DNA of 42,474 bases. Source: Halomonas sp. 707D7. Its GTDB lineage: Bacteria; Pseudomonadota; Gammaproteobacteria; Pseudomonadales; Halomonadaceae. Position numbers and translations under genes: made by a program. Below the pieces are notes generated by a model. It was not told where the DNA came from. It saw nothing but the letters and a program-made list of their open reading frames with translations, and did not search any database. The stretch lies in the NCBI RefSeq assembly GCF_024158715.1, contig NZ_JAMZBC010000009.1:1-42474 (forward strand), given 5' to 3'. Position 1 is the first letter of the stretch. Each line of letters opens with the position of its first letter. Positions 1-8,570 of the stretch are shown here, piece by piece.

Positions 1-67
1 GGCGGTGATTTCCGCCATCTGCGGCACGCCGGACCCGCGCCGCGCGGCGCAGGCGCTTCGGCGGTGA
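1..67 (+). CDS. possible C-terminal tail of an upstream gene (partial)
   Basis: A frame open from the window edge ends in TGA at 65-67. It encodes about 21 residues ending in PRRAAQALRR. The stop overlaps the GTG start of the LysR gene as GTGA, a usual arrangement for translationally coupled genes, so an upstream gene on the same strand is plausible. The fragment is too short to identify, and chance is not excluded in DNA this GC-rich. Confidence 0.35.
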   Translation, partial: AVISAICGTPDPRRAAQALRR

Positions 68-990
68 AGCACCAGATCGAGCATATCGCCGCCTTCGTCA
101 AGGTGGCGGAGCTTGGCAGCTATACCCGCGCCGCCGAGGCGCTGGATAGTTCGCGCACGCGTCTGTCGCGCCAGGTGATGGCGCTGGAGGAGACCCTCGG
201 CGTGCGCCTTTTGCAGCGCACCACGCGGCGTATCCATCTGACCACCGAAGGCGAGCGCTACCTGGCCCACGCCCAGGCCATCCTGGCCGCCCTGGACGAG
301 GCGGCAAGCGACGTCAGCAGCACCACCCAGCAGATCCAGGGCGACATGCGCATCAACGCGCCGATGAGCTTTGGCGTGCGCTATCTGGCGCCGCTGGTGG
401 CCCGCTTCATGGTCGAGCACCCGAAGCTCCAGGTGCGTCTGGATCTCAACGACCGCCGGGTGGATCTCGTCGAGGAGGGCTACGACGTGGCGATCCGCAT
501 CGGCCAGCTGGCCGACTCCACTCTGGTGGCGCGGCGCATCACCCGCTGTCGCATGCTGTTTTGCGCCTCGCCCGGCTATCTCGAGCGCTACGGCACCCCC
601 GCCACCCCGAAGGCACTGGCCGATCACCGCTGCCTGCGCTATCGCAGCGGCCAGACCAGCGGCGAGTGGACGCTGGGCGACGGTACCAGCGTGATGCCCC
701 GGGGGCCGCTGGAGAGCAACAACGGCGACGTGCTGACCCACATGGCGGAGGCGGGGCTGGGCATCGCGCAGCAGCCGAGCTTTCTGGTCACCGAGAGCAT
801 CCTGGCGGGCCGGCTGGTGCCGATCCTTCTCGACCAGCCGCCGACGATGCTGGACATCAACGCGCTCTATATCGCCAGGCGCTACCTGCCGGCGAAGGTG
901 GAGGGGTTCATCGAGCTGCTGCGCGCCACCTGGGGCGAGCCGCCGTGCTGGGAGGAGGCCATGGGATTGTCGCGCATGGCGCAACAGTGA
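64..990 (+). CDS. LysR family transcriptional regulator
   Basis: This 308-residue protein has the LysR layout and length. An N-terminal winged helix-turn-helix (about residues 5-63, with SYTRAAEALDSSRTRLSRQV and the TTEG turn) precedes a type 2 periplasmic-binding-protein-like effector domain (about 90-295). The start is GTG at 64. It resembles the large subgroup of LysR proteins encoded beside small oxidoreductases and DoxX proteins. The doxX-like gene follows on the same strand after 86 bp, so control of the next two genes is possible but not shown. The effector is unknown. I see no clear promoter in the 86-bp spacer. Confidence 0.9.
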   Translation: MKHQIEHIAAFVKVAELGSYTRAAEALDSSRTRLSRQVMALEETLGVRLLQRTTRRIHLTTEGERYLAHAQAILAALDEAASDVSSTTQQIQGDMRINAPMSFGVRYLAPLVARFMVEHPKLQVRLDLNDRRVDLVEEGYDVAIRIGQLADSTLVARRITRCRMLFCASPGYLERYGTPATPKALADHRCLRYRSGQTSGEWTLGDGTSVMPRGPLESNNGDVLTHMAEAGLGIAQQPSFLVTESILAGRLVPILLDQPPTMLDINALYIARRYLPAKVEGFIELLRATWGEPPCWEEAMGLSRMAQQ

Positions 991-1076
991 AGTGATCAAA
1001 CCGCAGATTATCTTCATCGTTCGCTGACATAAAGTATCTCCATCGGCCACCCCTGACCGCCCACTGGAGAAACCTG

Positions 1077-1496
1077 ATGAACAGCATGCAAACCCCGACG
1101 TCCAACCCTCTTTTCCACTCCCATGCCACGACCTTGCTGCGCGTCTCGCTGGGCGTGATGGCGCTGGCCCACGGCCTGATGAAAGTGCTCGTGTTCACCC
1201 TGCCCGGCACTGTCGCCTACTTCGAGTCCCTCGGTCTGCCCGGCTTTCTGGCCTACCTGACCATCGCCGGCGAACTCGGCGGCGGCCTGGCATTGATCCT
1301 GGGTATCTATACCCGCTGGGTGAGCCTTTTGATGATTCCGCTGCTGCTGGGCGCAGCCTCGGTCCACCTGGGCAACGGCTGGGTGTTCTCCAACCCCGGC
1401 GGCGGCTGGGAGTTCCCGGTGTTCTGGGCCGTGGCACTGCTGGTACAGGCCGGCCTCGGCGGCGGCAGCTTCAGCCTGACCGGCCGCACTCACTGA
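1077..1496 (+). CDS. DoxX family membrane protein
   Basis: This 139-residue hydrophobic protein has about four membrane segments (near residues 17-37, 44-65, 77-93 and 107-127) and the GxxMxxHGxxK pattern of DoxX/YphA proteins in the first helix (GVMALAHGLMKVL). DoxX-like proteins are inner-membrane proteins linked to redox or thiol stress, but their reactions are mostly unsettled, so no specific function is claimed. GGAG lies 6 bases before the ATG. A second in-frame ATG lies 9 bases downstream. It is followed by a dioxygenase gene 49 bp away and is probably co-transcribed with it. Confidence 0.85.
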   Translation: MNSMQTPTSNPLFHSHATTLLRVSLGVMALAHGLMKVLVFTLPGTVAYFESLGLPGFLAYLTIAGELGGGLALILGIYTRWVSLLMIPLLLGAASVHLGNGWVFSNPGGGWEFPVFWAVALLVQAGLGGGSFSLTGRTH

Positions 1497-1507
1497 TACC
1501 ATTCTAC

Positions 1508-1527
1508 GCCCCCGGTACGCCGGGGGC
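1508..1527 (+). other. intercistronic hairpin between doxX-like and dioxygenase genes
   Basis: Perfect 8-bp arms (GCCCCCGG and CCGGGGGC) enclose a TACG loop. No T-run follows, and the dioxygenase Shine-Dalgarno (GAGGAG) lies just downstream. It is more likely an mRNA stabiliser or processing structure than a terminator. Confidence 0.6.
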
Positions 1528-1545
1528 CGCACGAGGAGATCGACC

Positions 1546-2283
1546 ATGCTACCCAGTCTGTTTATTTCCCACGGCTCTCCCATGCTCGCCTTGAACCCGA
1601 CGCCCGCTCATCGCTTTCTGCGCGAGCTCGGCCAGACCCTCACCCCGAAGGCGGTGGTGGTCGTTTCCGCCCACTGGGAAAGCGTGAAGCTCAAGGTCAG
1701 CAATGATGCCTGGCCGGACACCATCCACGACTTCGGCAACTTCCCGCGCGAACTCTTCGAGTGCCGCTACCCGGCCCCGGGGGAGCCCGCACTGGCCAGG
1801 CGGCTGGCGTCGCTGCTGGAGGCCGACCTGGTCGAGCGCGGCTTCGACCACGGCGCCTGGGTGCCGCTGTCGCTGATGTTCCCCAAGGCGGACGTTCCGG
1901 TCGTGTCGGTATCGCTGCCGATTCGCTGGTCCAACGAAGAGCTGGTGGCCTTCGGCGAGAAGCTCGCGCCGCTGCGTGACGAGGGCATCCTGATCGTGGG
2001 CTCGGGCAGTTTGACCCACAACCTGTACGAGACGATGCCGGTGGGCAGCCGGATCCCCGCGTGGGTCGACGAGTTCGCCGACTGGGTCAGCACGCAGTTC
2101 GAGCACGGCGACCGCCAGGCGCTGATCGAGTGGGAAAAGGCGCCTCAGGCACGCCGCAACCACCCCACGCCGGAACATTTCCAGCCGCTGCTGGTGGCCA
2201 TGGGCGCCGGCGGCGAAGGCCGCAAGCTGCATCACAGCGTCGAGGAGGGCGTTTTGGCGATGGACGTCTACGCTTTCGCCTGA
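1546..2283 (+). CDS. ygiD: 4,5-DOPA-type extradiol dioxygenase (YgiD/LigB class III family)
   Basis: This 245-residue protein matches the YgiD/DODA family in length and motifs. It starts with LPSLFISHGSPM and has SAHWES, DHGAWVPL, GSGSLTHNL and NHPTPEHFQPLL. Candidate metal ligands and catalytic histidines are H9, H43, H102, H158, H206 and H211. Family members are zinc- or iron-dependent cytosolic enzymes that open catecholic rings such as DOPA between carbons 4 and 5. The natural substrate here cannot be read from sequence. GAGGAG lies 8 bases before the ATG. It is the last gene of the left accessory block and converges on the carboxypeptidase gene. Confidence 0.88.
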   Translation: MLPSLFISHGSPMLALNPTPAHRFLRELGQTLTPKAVVVVSAHWESVKLKVSNDAWPDTIHDFGNFPRELFECRYPAPGEPALARRLASLLEADLVERGFDHGAWVPLSLMFPKADVPVVSVSLPIRWSNEELVAFGEKLAPLRDEGILIVGSGSLTHNLYETMPVGSRIPAWVDEFADWVSTQFEHGDRQALIEWEKAPQARRNHPTPEHFQPLLVAMGAGGEGRKLHHSVEEGVLAMDVYAFA

Positions 2284-2330
2284 TGAAGCCACAGCCTGGG
2301 CAACGAACGTGCGACCCGGGCCAGCCCCAT

Positions 2331-2383
2331 CACGAACGCCAGGGCCCCGCTGACATCACATCAGCGGGGCCCTGGCGTTCGTG
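2331..2383. terminator. perfect 23-bp-arm hairpin between convergent genes
   Basis: Arms at 2331-2353 and 2361-2383 are exact reverse complements over 23 bases around a 7-base loop (CATCACA). The hairpin sits between the stop codons of convergent genes (2283 and 2397), so it can fold in either transcript and is best read as a bidirectional terminator. Neither strand has a T-run after the stem, so it is not a canonical intrinsic terminator. Confidence 0.6.
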
Positions 2384-2396
2384 GCCGTGTGCGAGA

Positions 2397-3785
2397 CTAG
2401 AGGCTTGCGTTGACGACCATGCAATCCATGCCCTGGGCGTGGAGGGTCTGGCAGGCCTGGATGGCACGCGCTTCGTCGAGGGCCACCACGCGGGCACGGA
2501 ACACCGGCGTCTGGCCGCCGAGCTGGTCTACCGTGACGCGTCCACCGACGCCATTGGGCAGGCGGTTGGCCGCCTGGCGGGCGAGCTGCTCGGCATGGCT
2601 TGCCTGGCTGAAGGCGCCCACCTGGATGCCCCAGTCGCCGCCGGTATAGGTGGAGGGCGCAATGGGTGCCGGGGCCTGGGTGGCCTGGGTCTGCTGGTTG
2701 ATCAGTTCTTGTAGCGGGTCGGGCGCTGGCGTGGCGGACGAAGGCGCAGCCGTGGACGCCACCGCCTGGGCCACGCTCGGGGTCGCGGGCCGGGTGGCCG
2801 CCGGGGAGAGCGTGGAAGTGTCGACGTTGGCGAGGATCGGCGATAGTGGCGTGCTGGGCGGCGGCGAGGTCAGCGGCCGCGACGGACCGTCGAAGGCCAT
2901 GAACTCGCGGGAGAAGTTGGTATCGGCCATCCAGCTGGTGTTGTCGCGCAGCCGCGCCCGGGCGAAGCTGCGATCGAGCAGGTCCGCCATGTGGGCATCG
3001 CGGGAGGAGGAGCTGAAGCCCCCCATCACCACGGCCATCATCCGCCGGCCATCGTGGACCGCGGTGGTCGCCACGTTGAACCCGGAGGCGCGAATGAAGC
3101 CGGTCTTGAGGCCGTCGGCGCCGGGGTAGTCACGCACCAGGCGGTTGTGGCTGGTGTGGCGGGTACCGTTGTAGCTGAACTCCTGCAGGCCGAAGTAGTG
3201 GTAGTACTGAGGGAAGTCCTGCATGACCCGGGTGGCGAGGATCAGCATGTCGCGGGCGGTGGTCGTCTGGCCATCGTCCGGCAGGCCCGAGGCGTTGCGA
3301 AAGGTCGTGCTGTTCATGCCGAGCTCGCGGGCCTTGGCGGTCATCATGCTGGCAAAGCGCGACTCGCTGCCGCCGAGCGCCTCGGCCACCACCACGGCGA
3401 CATCGTTGGCCGAGCGCACGACCAGCGCGCGGATGGCGGTGTCCAGCGGGATCGTGCTGCCAGCGGAGAGCCACAGCTTGGTGGCCGGCATGGCAGAGGC
3501 CTGGGCGGAGACGGCCAGCGGCTGGTTGAGGCTCAGCTGGCCCTGGTCGAGCGCCTCGAAGGCCAGGTACAGCGTCATTATCTTGGTGAGCGACGCGGGG
3601 TAGCGCTGTAAGTCGGCGTTCTCCGAATAGAGCACCTCGCCATTCTCGAGATCCACCACGATCCCCGCATAGCGCGGATTGTTGGCCTGCGCCACGGTGG
3701 CGAACACTAGGCACGCCAGCATCAGCGTCCACACGAGCCACCACCGCGCGGCGGTGCTCGCCCTCACTCCCCTCGTTGCCATCAT
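2397..3785 (-). CDS. D-alanyl-D-alanine carboxypeptidase (S11) with C-terminal SPOR domain
   Basis: This 462-residue exported penicillin-binding protein trims the terminal D-Ala from peptidoglycan stem peptides. A signal peptide (about 1-34, cleaved after AQA) is followed by an S11 peptidase domain with all active-site motifs: SLTK (S65 nucleophile, K68), SAN (125-127) and KTG (227-229). A Pro/Ala/Thr-rich linker (about 300-380) leads to a SPOR domain (GDWGIQVGAFS to the end), which in known proteins binds denuded glycan at the septum. The SPOR tail replaces the C-terminal anchor of E. coli DacA/DacC, suggesting septal targeting. ATG ATG at 3785 leaves a one-codon uncertainty in the start. 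A terminator separates it from rplQ. Confidence 0.92.
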   Translation of the reverse strand: MMATRGVRASTAARWWLVWTLMLACLVFATVAQANNPRYAGIVVDLENGEVLYSENADLQRYPASLTKIMTLYLAFEALDQGQLSLNQPLAVSAQASAMPATKLWLSAGSTIPLDTAIRALVVRSANDVAVVVAEALGGSESRFASMMTAKARELGMNSTTFRNASGLPDDGQTTTARDMLILATRVMQDFPQYYHYFGLQEFSYNGTRHTSHNRLVRDYPGADGLKTGFIRASGFNVATTAVHDGRRMMAVVMGGFSSSSRDAHMADLLDRSFARARLRDNTSWMADTNFSREFMAFDGPSRPLTSPPPSTPLSPILANVDTSTLSPAATRPATPSVAQAVASTAAPSSATPAPDPLQELINQQTQATQAPAPIAPSTYTGGDWGIQVGAFSQASHAEQLARQAANRLPNGVGGRVTVDQLGGQTPVFRARVVALDEARAIQACQTLHAQGMDCMVVNASL

Positions 3786-3916
3786 TCGCCCCTTGCTTGA
3801 CTCGGTTGATCCTGCGGCCTTGGCGCCCGCCCTCGCCCCAAACGCTCAGGTTAGCACGTCGACGTGCCTCGACCACGTATTCTACGAGGCAATGCCGCGG
3901 CGATAGAAGTGGGGAC
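3786..3916 (-). promoter_or_regulatory. upstream region of the carboxypeptidase gene with 14-bp palindrome
   Basis: This spacer, between the alpha-operon terminator and the carboxypeptidase start, must hold that gene's promoter. I could not pick one with confidence; TAGAAT near 3880 (minus strand) is a possible -10 box without a good -35. A perfect 14-bp palindrome, GCACGTCGACGTGC, lies at 3854-3867 and could be an operator. Confidence 0.35.
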
Positions 3917-3947
3917 ATAAAAAAACCGACCCCGGAGGGTCGGTTTT
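3917..3947 (-). terminator. Rho-independent terminator of the alpha operon
   Basis: On the minus strand an 11-bp perfect stem (arms 3937-3947 and 3922-3932, core ACCGACCC) with a 4-base loop is followed by a run of seven T residues. It lies 20 bp after the rplQ stop and marks the end of the ribosomal protein cluster. Confidence 0.93.
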
Positions 3948-3966
3948 CATTGTACCGCGAAGCCGC

Positions 3967-4353
3967 TTACTCGTCGGAGGCCGCTTGATCGGCGACCGGG
4001 CGGTCGACCAGCTCGACGTACGCCATGGGGGCGTTGTCGCCGGGGCGGAAACCGCACTTGAGAATACGGATGTAGCCACCCGGACGCTCGGAGTAACGCG
4101 GGCCCAGCTCGTTGAAGAGCTTGCCAACGGCTTCCTTGGAGCGCGTGCGCGCAAACGCCAGACGGCGGTTGGCGACGCTGTCCTGCTTGGCCAGGGTGAT
4201 CAGCGGCTCGATGACGCGACGCAGCTCCTTGGCCTTGGGCAGGGTTGTCTTGATGACTTCGTGCTCGACCAGCGAGACAGACATGTTCTTGAACATCGCC
4301 TGACGGTGCGAGCTGGTACGATTCAGATGACGACCACTCTTACGATGACGCAT
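3967..4353 (-). CDS. rplQ: 50S ribosomal protein L17
   Basis: This 128-residue protein starts with [24 protein letters not shown], the L17 signature, and keeps the [16 protein letters not shown] and [24 protein letters not shown] segments. L17 binds 23S rRNA near the exit tunnel. The short acidic C-terminal extension (AADQAASDE-like) is typical in halophilic gammaproteobacteria. It is the last gene of the alpha operon, 39 bp after rpoA, and is followed by a strong terminator. Confidence 0.98.
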   Translation of the reverse strand: MRHRKSGRHLNRTSSHRQAMFKNMSVSLVEHEVIKTTLPKAKELRRVIEPLITLAKQDSVANRRLAFARTRSKEAVGKLFNELGPRYSERPGGYIRILKCGFRPGDNAPMAYVELVDRPVADQAASDE

Positions 4354-4392
4354 GGTTGTGATTCCTTACCAAACTGGGACTCGAGACGACGC

Positions 4393-5388
4393 TTACGCGG
4401 AGGCCTTGTCGTCCTTCAGGCTCGCGGGTGGCCAATTTTCCAGCCGCATGCCGAGGGAAAGACCGCGCGCTGCCAGAACATCCTTGATTTCGTTCAGGGA
4501 CTTCTTGCCGAGGTTCGGGGTTTTGAGCAGCTCCACTTCCGTGCGCTGGATCAAATCACCGATGTAGTAGATATTCTCGGCTTTCAGGCAGTTCGCGCTG
4601 CGTACGGTCAACTCGAGATCGTCTACGGGGCGCAACAGGATCGGATCGATGTGATCCTCTTCCTCTTCGACTTCCTGCTCTTTGTCAGCTTCCAGGTCGA
4701 CGAAGGCGGCCAGCTGCTCTTGCAGGATGGTCGCACTGCGGCGGATTGCCTCTTCCGGATCCAGAGTACCGTCGGTTTCCAGGTCGATGATCAGCTTGTC
4801 GAGGTCGGTACGCTGCTCGACACGCGCGGCTTCGACCGAGTAGGAAACACGGCGAACAGGGCTGAAGGTGGCATCCAGCTGCAGGCGACCGATCGCGCGG
4901 GTCTCTTCGTCGGAGCCACGAGCGTCAGCCGGTTCGTAGCCACGACCCAGCGCCACTTTCAGCTGAATCTTCAGCTCGGCCCCTTCATTGACGTGTGCAA
5001 TGACGTGGTCCGGGTTGACGATTTCGACGCTATGATCAAGCGCAATGTCGCCAGCGGTGACGACGGCCGGGCCCTGCTTGTTCAGCGAGAGCACCGCCTC
5101 ATCGCGGCTGTGCATCTTGATCGCGACATCTTTCAAGTTCAGGAGGATCTCGATGACATCTTCCTGCACCCCTTCGAGGGCACTGTACTCGTGCTCGACT
5201 CCACTGATTTCGGCCTCGACCACGGCGGCGCCGGGCATGGACGAAAGCAGAATGCGACGCAGAGCATTCCCCAGGGTGTGACCAAAACCGCGCTCGAACG
5301 GTTCGAGGACGATCTTGGCATGATGTGCGCTGATTTCTTCGACCTTGATATCGCGCGGGCGAAGAAACTCTGTCACTGAACGCTGCAT
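4393..5388 (-). CDS. rpoA: DNA-directed RNA polymerase subunit alpha
   Basis: This 331-residue subunit nucleates RNA polymerase assembly. The N-terminal dimerisation domain (about 1-235) has the [23 protein letters not shown] motif. An acidic linker (EQEVEEEED) leads to the C-terminal domain (about 250-320), whose [23 protein letters not shown] and [12 protein letters not shown] helices contact UP elements and activators. Usual length is 329. The gene lies between rpsD and rplQ as in other gammaproteobacteria, but its 123-bp spacer from rpsD is long and full of hairpins. Confidence 0.99.
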   Translation of the reverse strand: MQRSVTEFLRPRDIKVEEISAHHAKIVLEPFERGFGHTLGNALRRILLSSMPGAAVVEAEISGVEHEYSALEGVQEDVIEILLNLKDVAIKMHSRDEAVLSLNKQGPAVVTAGDIALDHSVEIVNPDHVIAHVNEGAELKIQLKVALGRGYEPADARGSDEETRAIGRLQLDATFSPVRRVSYSVEAARVEQRTDLDKLIIDLETDGTLDPEEAIRRSATILQEQLAAFVDLEADKEQEVEEEEDHIDPILLRPVDDLELTVRSANCLKAENIYYIGDLIQRTEVELLKTPNLGKKSLNEIKDVLAARGLSLGMRLENWPPASLKDDKASA

Positions 5389-5419
5389 ATGAACACCTTT
5401 CAGGCTGCCAAACGGATAC

Positions 5420-5509
5420 TGAGTACTCTAGAGCGTGTACTCATGAGCACCCGGGCGAGGCGTGAAACGCCTCGCCCAGGCTTCAAGAAGCAGAGTTGCC
5501 AGGCAACTC
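5420..5509 (-). other. rpsD-rpoA spacer with three hairpins
   Basis: The 123-bp spacer holds three inverted repeats. One has 7-bp arms TGAGTAC/GTACTCA at 5420-5426 and 5437-5443. The second has 10-bp arms GGGCGAGGCG/CGCCTCGCCC at 5453-5462 and 5468-5477, extendable to 13 pairs with one G-U in the minus-strand RNA. The third has 7-bp arms GAGTTGC/GCAACTC at 5493-5499 and 5503-5509. None has a T-run, so they are not classical terminators. Confidence 0.6.
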
Positions 5510-5511
5510 GC

Positions 5512-6132
5512 TTACTTGGAGTACAGCTCGACGATCAGGTTTTCGTTGATGTCGGCAGTCAGGTCACCGCGTTCAGGCAGAGCCTTGAAAGTGCCTTCCA
5601 TCTTCTTGGCGTCGATGTCGATCCAAGCGACGTCGCCACGGTTGGCCGAGATGGTCAACGCGTTCTGGATACGTGCCTGGTTCTTCGCCTTCTCACGAAC
5701 GGCAATCACGTCACCCGGACGAACCTTGAAGGAAGGTACGTTGACGGTTTTACCGTTGACGGAGATCGCCTTGTGGCTGACCAGCTGGCGCGCTTCGGAG
5801 CGCGTCGAGCCGAAGCCCATCCGGTAGACGACGTTGTCCAGTCGGGATTCGAGCAACTGCAGAAGGACTTCACCGGTCGCGCCTTTCAGGCGAGCGGCTT
5901 CCTTGTAGTAGTTGCGGAACTGCTTTTCAAGGACGCCGTAGATACGACGTACCTTTTGCTTCTCGCGAAGCTGCAAGCCGTAGTCGGAAAGACGCTGACG
6001 ACGCTGGCCGTGTACACCCGGGATCTGCTCGGATTTACACTTTTTCTCGAAGGGAGTGACACCGCTCTTCAGGAAGAGGTCGGTGCCTTCACGACGAGAC
6101 AGTTTGCACTTCGGTCCAATATAACGAGCCAT
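5512..6132 (-). CDS. rpsD: 30S ribosomal protein S4
   Basis: This 206-residue protein begins [24 protein letters not shown] and has the S4 RNA-binding domain (about 96-156: [34 protein letters not shown]). It binds 16S rRNA early in 30S assembly and in E. coli represses translation of the alpha operon through the rpsM leader. Only two cysteines are present, so this is the zinc-free form. The length equals the E. coli protein. It follows rpsK by 12 bp. Confidence 0.99.
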   Translation of the reverse strand: MARYIGPKCKLSRREGTDLFLKSGVTPFEKKCKSEQIPGVHGQRRQRLSDYGLQLREKQKVRRIYGVLEKQFRNYYKEAARLKGATGEVLLQLLESRLDNVVYRMGFGSTRSEARQLVSHKAISVNGKTVNVPSFKVRPGDVIAVREKAKNQARIQNALTISANRGDVAWIDIDAKKMEGTFKALPERGDLTADINENLIVELYSK

Positions 6133-6144
6133 GAATCTGTCTCC

Positions 6145-6531
6145 TTAAACGCGGCGTTTCTTAGGCGGACGGCAACCATTGTGAGGAATGGGCGTCGCGT
6201 CTGTGATGCTTTGCACGCGGAAGCCGGCAGCGTTGAGTGCACGCACGGCGGATTCACGGCCGGGACCGGGGCCCTTGACCAGCACGTCTACGTTTTTCAC
6301 ACCATACTCGGCTGCAGCGGTAGCTGCACGTTCACTCGCGACTTGCGCTGCGAACGGGGTACTCTTGCGAGAACCACGAAAACCCGAACCACCGGCGGTC
6401 GCCCAAGAAAGCGCGTTGCCCTGGCGGTCTGTGATCGTCACGATCGTGTTGTTAAAAGAGGCGTGGATGTGCGCAACGGCGTCCACTACCTGCTTTTTAA
6501 CCTTTTTACGGTTACTGCGCGGGTTAGCCAT
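6145..6531 (-). CDS. rpsK: 30S ribosomal protein S11
   Basis: This 128-residue protein of the 30S platform keeps the core motifs [39 protein letters not shown] and the C-terminal [20 protein letters not shown]. The latter includes the Asn-Gly step known for isoaspartate formation in E. coli S11. It lies between rpsM and rpsD in the usual alpha-operon order. Confidence 0.99.
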   Translation of the reverse strand: MANPRSNRKKVKKQVVDAVAHIHASFNNTIVTITDRQGNALSWATAGGSGFRGSRKSTPFAAQVASERAATAAAEYGVKNVDVLVKGPGPGRESAVRALNAAGFRVQSITDATPIPHNGCRPPKKRRV

Positions 6532-6583
6532 GTTGATGTCTATTCCTGTCTTTACGCCAAGGCTCTATGAAAGAGCCTGCGTG

Positions 6584-6940
6584 TTATTTGCGGATCGGCT
6601 TACGCGGGCCCTTACGGGTACGCGCGTTAGTCTTGGTCCGCTGACCACGCAGCGGAAGACTACGACGATGACGCAGACCACGGTAGCAACCCAGGTCCAT
6701 GAGACGCTTGATGTTAAGCGTGACATCACGACGAAGGTCACCTTCTACGGTGTACTTGCCAACTTCAGAACGCAGGGTGTCGACTTCTTCAGCAGACAGG
6801 TCCTGGATCTTGGCAGTCGGCTCGATGCCGGCGGCGGCACAGATGTGCGCAGCGCGGGTACGGCCGATCCCGAAGATATAGGTCAGCGAGATCGCCGCAT
6901 GCTTGTTGTCCGGGATATTGACGCCTGCAATACGGGCCAT
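6584..6940 (-). CDS. rpsM: 30S ribosomal protein S13
   Basis: This 118-residue head protein of the 30S subunit contacts the P-site tRNA and 50S subunit. It shows [26 protein letters not shown] and ends with the basic tail [21 protein letters not shown]. It is the first gene of the alpha operon. In E. coli its leader carries the S4 repressor-binding pseudoknot, and a structured 123-bp leader is also present here. Confidence 0.99.
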   Translation of the reverse strand: MARIAGVNIPDNKHAAISLTYIFGIGRTRAAHICAAAGIEPTAKIQDLSAEEVDTLRSEVGKYTVEGDLRRDVTLNIKRLMDLGCYRGLRHRRSLPLRGQRTKTNARTRKGPRKPIRK

Positions 6941-6984
6941 CAGCTTACTCCGAAATTTGAGCGGCTTGCTCGTTTGTTCATCTT

Positions 6985-7035
6985 TAAAAGGCGCAACAGC
7001 ATACCCCTTTGGTTGCCCGAAGGCAAGGGGTATGC
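6985..7035 (-). promoter_or_regulatory. structured rpsM leader / attenuator-like hairpin
   Basis: In minus-strand RNA, GCAUACCCC and GGGGUAUGC (7035-7027 and 7007-6999) form a 9-bp stem. Inside it, UUGCC and GGCAA close a UUCG tetraloop, with a 5-nt bulge. Further out, GGCGC can pair with GCGCC, which is followed by UUUU near 6988-6985. This could be a weak terminator at the spc/alpha boundary or part of an S4-responsive leader. I cannot confirm a pseudoknot by eye. Confidence 0.5.
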
Positions 7036-7063
7036 CGGCGCCCGCTTGATTGCAGCGAGGTGT

Positions 7064-7177
7064 TTAGCCCTGACGCTGCTTGTGCCGCGGCTCGACGCAG
7101 ATGACGCGAACGGCGCCGTTGCGACGAATGATCTTGCAGTTACGGCACATCTTCTTCACGGAAGCTCGAACTTTCAT
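7064..7177 (-). CDS. rpmJ: 50S ribosomal protein L36 (zinc-binding form)
   Basis: This 37-residue protein reads [20 protein letters not shown] and ends [10 protein letters not shown]11, C14, C27 and H32 form the CCCH zinc ribbon, so this is the zinc-dependent version rather than the cysteine-free paralogue used under zinc starvation. It lies between secY and rpsM at the end of the spc operon, as in E. coli, and it is below the size most gene callers examine. Confidence 0.97.
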   Translation of the reverse strand: MKVRASVKKMCRNCKIIRRNGAVRVICVEPRHKQRQG

Positions 7178-7238
7178 CGTTCTTTCTCCAAAAACGGCTC
7201 TCGGCACGTCCGGGGGCCGAGACCCCCGGAGGCAGCGC

Positions 7239-8570
7239 TTAGCGCATAATGCCGCCGCTACCGTAGCCTTTCAGGTTGGACTTCTTCATCACCGAGTCAT
7301 ATTGATGCGACATGAGATGCGACTGCACCTGAGCCATGAAGTCCATGATGACCACCACCACGATCAGAAGCGACGTACCGCCAAAGAAGAACGGCACGTT
7401 CCAGGCAACGATGAGGAACTGGGGCATCAGGGAAACCGCAGTGATATACAAGGCACCGAACAAGGTCAGACGAGTCATCACCTTGTCGATATAGCGAGCG
7501 GTCTGCTCGCCGGGGCGAATGCCCGGCAGGAAGGCGCCTGACTTTTTCAGATTGTCAGCCACATCCTTGGGGTTGAAGACCAGCGCTGTGTAAAAGAAGC
7601 AGAAGAATACCACTGCCGCCGCGAAAAGCAAGATGTAGAGCGGCTGGCCGGGGCCAAGCGCTTGCGACGCACGCTGCAGCCACTCCATCCCTTCACCGGC
7701 ACCCACCCACTGACCGACCGATGCCGGAAAGAGCAGGATGCTGGAGGCGAAGATCGCCGGAATGACACCGGCCATGTTCACCTTCAAGGGGAGATAGCTG
7801 CTTTGGCCTGCATACATCTTGTTGCCGACCTGGCGACGCGGATAGTTCACCTTCAGGCGGCGCTGGCCGCGCTCGATGAACACCACGAACGCCACGGTGG
7901 CGATGCCGAGTACCGACAGCGCTAACAGCGGAAGAACATTCCAGGCCCCTTCGTTGCGGGCAAGCTCGAAAGCCTGACCCACGGCGCTGGGTAGCCCGGC
8001 GACGATACCGGCAAAGATCAGCAGCGAAATACCGTTGCCGATACCTTTCTCGGTGATCTGCTCACCTAGCCACATCATAAACACCGCGCCGGAAACGAAC
8101 GTCACCACGGCGGTGAAGTAGAAGCTGAAGTCAGCGCTGTAAGCGATGCCTTGGCTCGCCAGACCCACGGACATGCCGGTGGCCTGGACAAGCGCCAGTA
8201 TCACCGTGCCGTAGCGGGTGTACTGGCTGATCTTTCGGCGGCCGGCCTCACCCTCTTTCTTGAGCTGTTCAAGATGAGGAGAGACCGCAGTCATGAGCTG
8301 CATGATGATCGACGCCGAGATATAGGGCATGATCCCCAGGGCGAGAACACTCATGCGCTCCAGCGCACCACCCGAGAACATGTTGAACATGCCCAGGATG
8401 GTGCCCTGCTGCTCCCGAAACAAGGCAGCAAGCTGGTCAGGATTGATACCGGGTACGGGAATGTGGGCACCGATTCGGTACACCACGATGGCGAGGAGCA
8501 CGAAGCGCAGACGCGCCCACAGTTCACTCAGACCGCTGCCCGTCGCCGGCATGTTTCCTGACTTCGCCAT
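7239..8570 (-). CDS. secY: protein translocase channel subunit SecY
   Basis: This 443-residue inner-membrane protein has about ten transmembrane helices and forms the Sec translocon pore with SecE (encoded at 34296) and SecG. Recognisable segments are the N-terminal [27 protein letters not shown], the cytosolic loop [13 protein letters not shown], and [13 protein letters not shown] before the last helices. The length equals E. coli SecY. Its ATG directly follows the rplO TAA with no spacer, which suggests coupled translation. Confidence 0.99.
   Translation of the reverse strand: MAKSGNMPATGSGLSELWARLRFVLLAIVVYRIGAHIPVPGINPDQLAALFREQQGTILGMFNMFSGGALERMSVLALGIMPYISASIIMQLMTAVSPHLEQLKKEGEAGRRKISQYTRYGTVILALVQATGMSVGLASQGIAYSADFSFYFTAVVTFVSGAVFMMWLGEQITEKGIGNGISLLIFAGIVAGLPSAVGQAFELARNEGAWNVLPLLALSVLGIATVAFVVFIERGQRRLKVNYPRRQVGNKMYAGQSSYLPLKVNMAGVIPAIFASSILLFPASVGQWVGAGEGMEWLQRASQALGPGQPLYILLFAAAVVFFCFFYTALVFNPKDVADNLKKSGAFLPGIRPGEQTARYIDKVMTRLTLFGALYITAVSLMPQFLIVAWNVPFFFGGTSLLIVVVVIMDFMAQVQSHLMSHQYDSVMKKSNLKGYGSGGIMR

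Noticed and set aside
3985-5379. A 464-codon open frame antisense to rplQ and rpoA
   Set aside because: It spans two convincing ribosomal/RNA polymerase genes and their spacer on the other strand.
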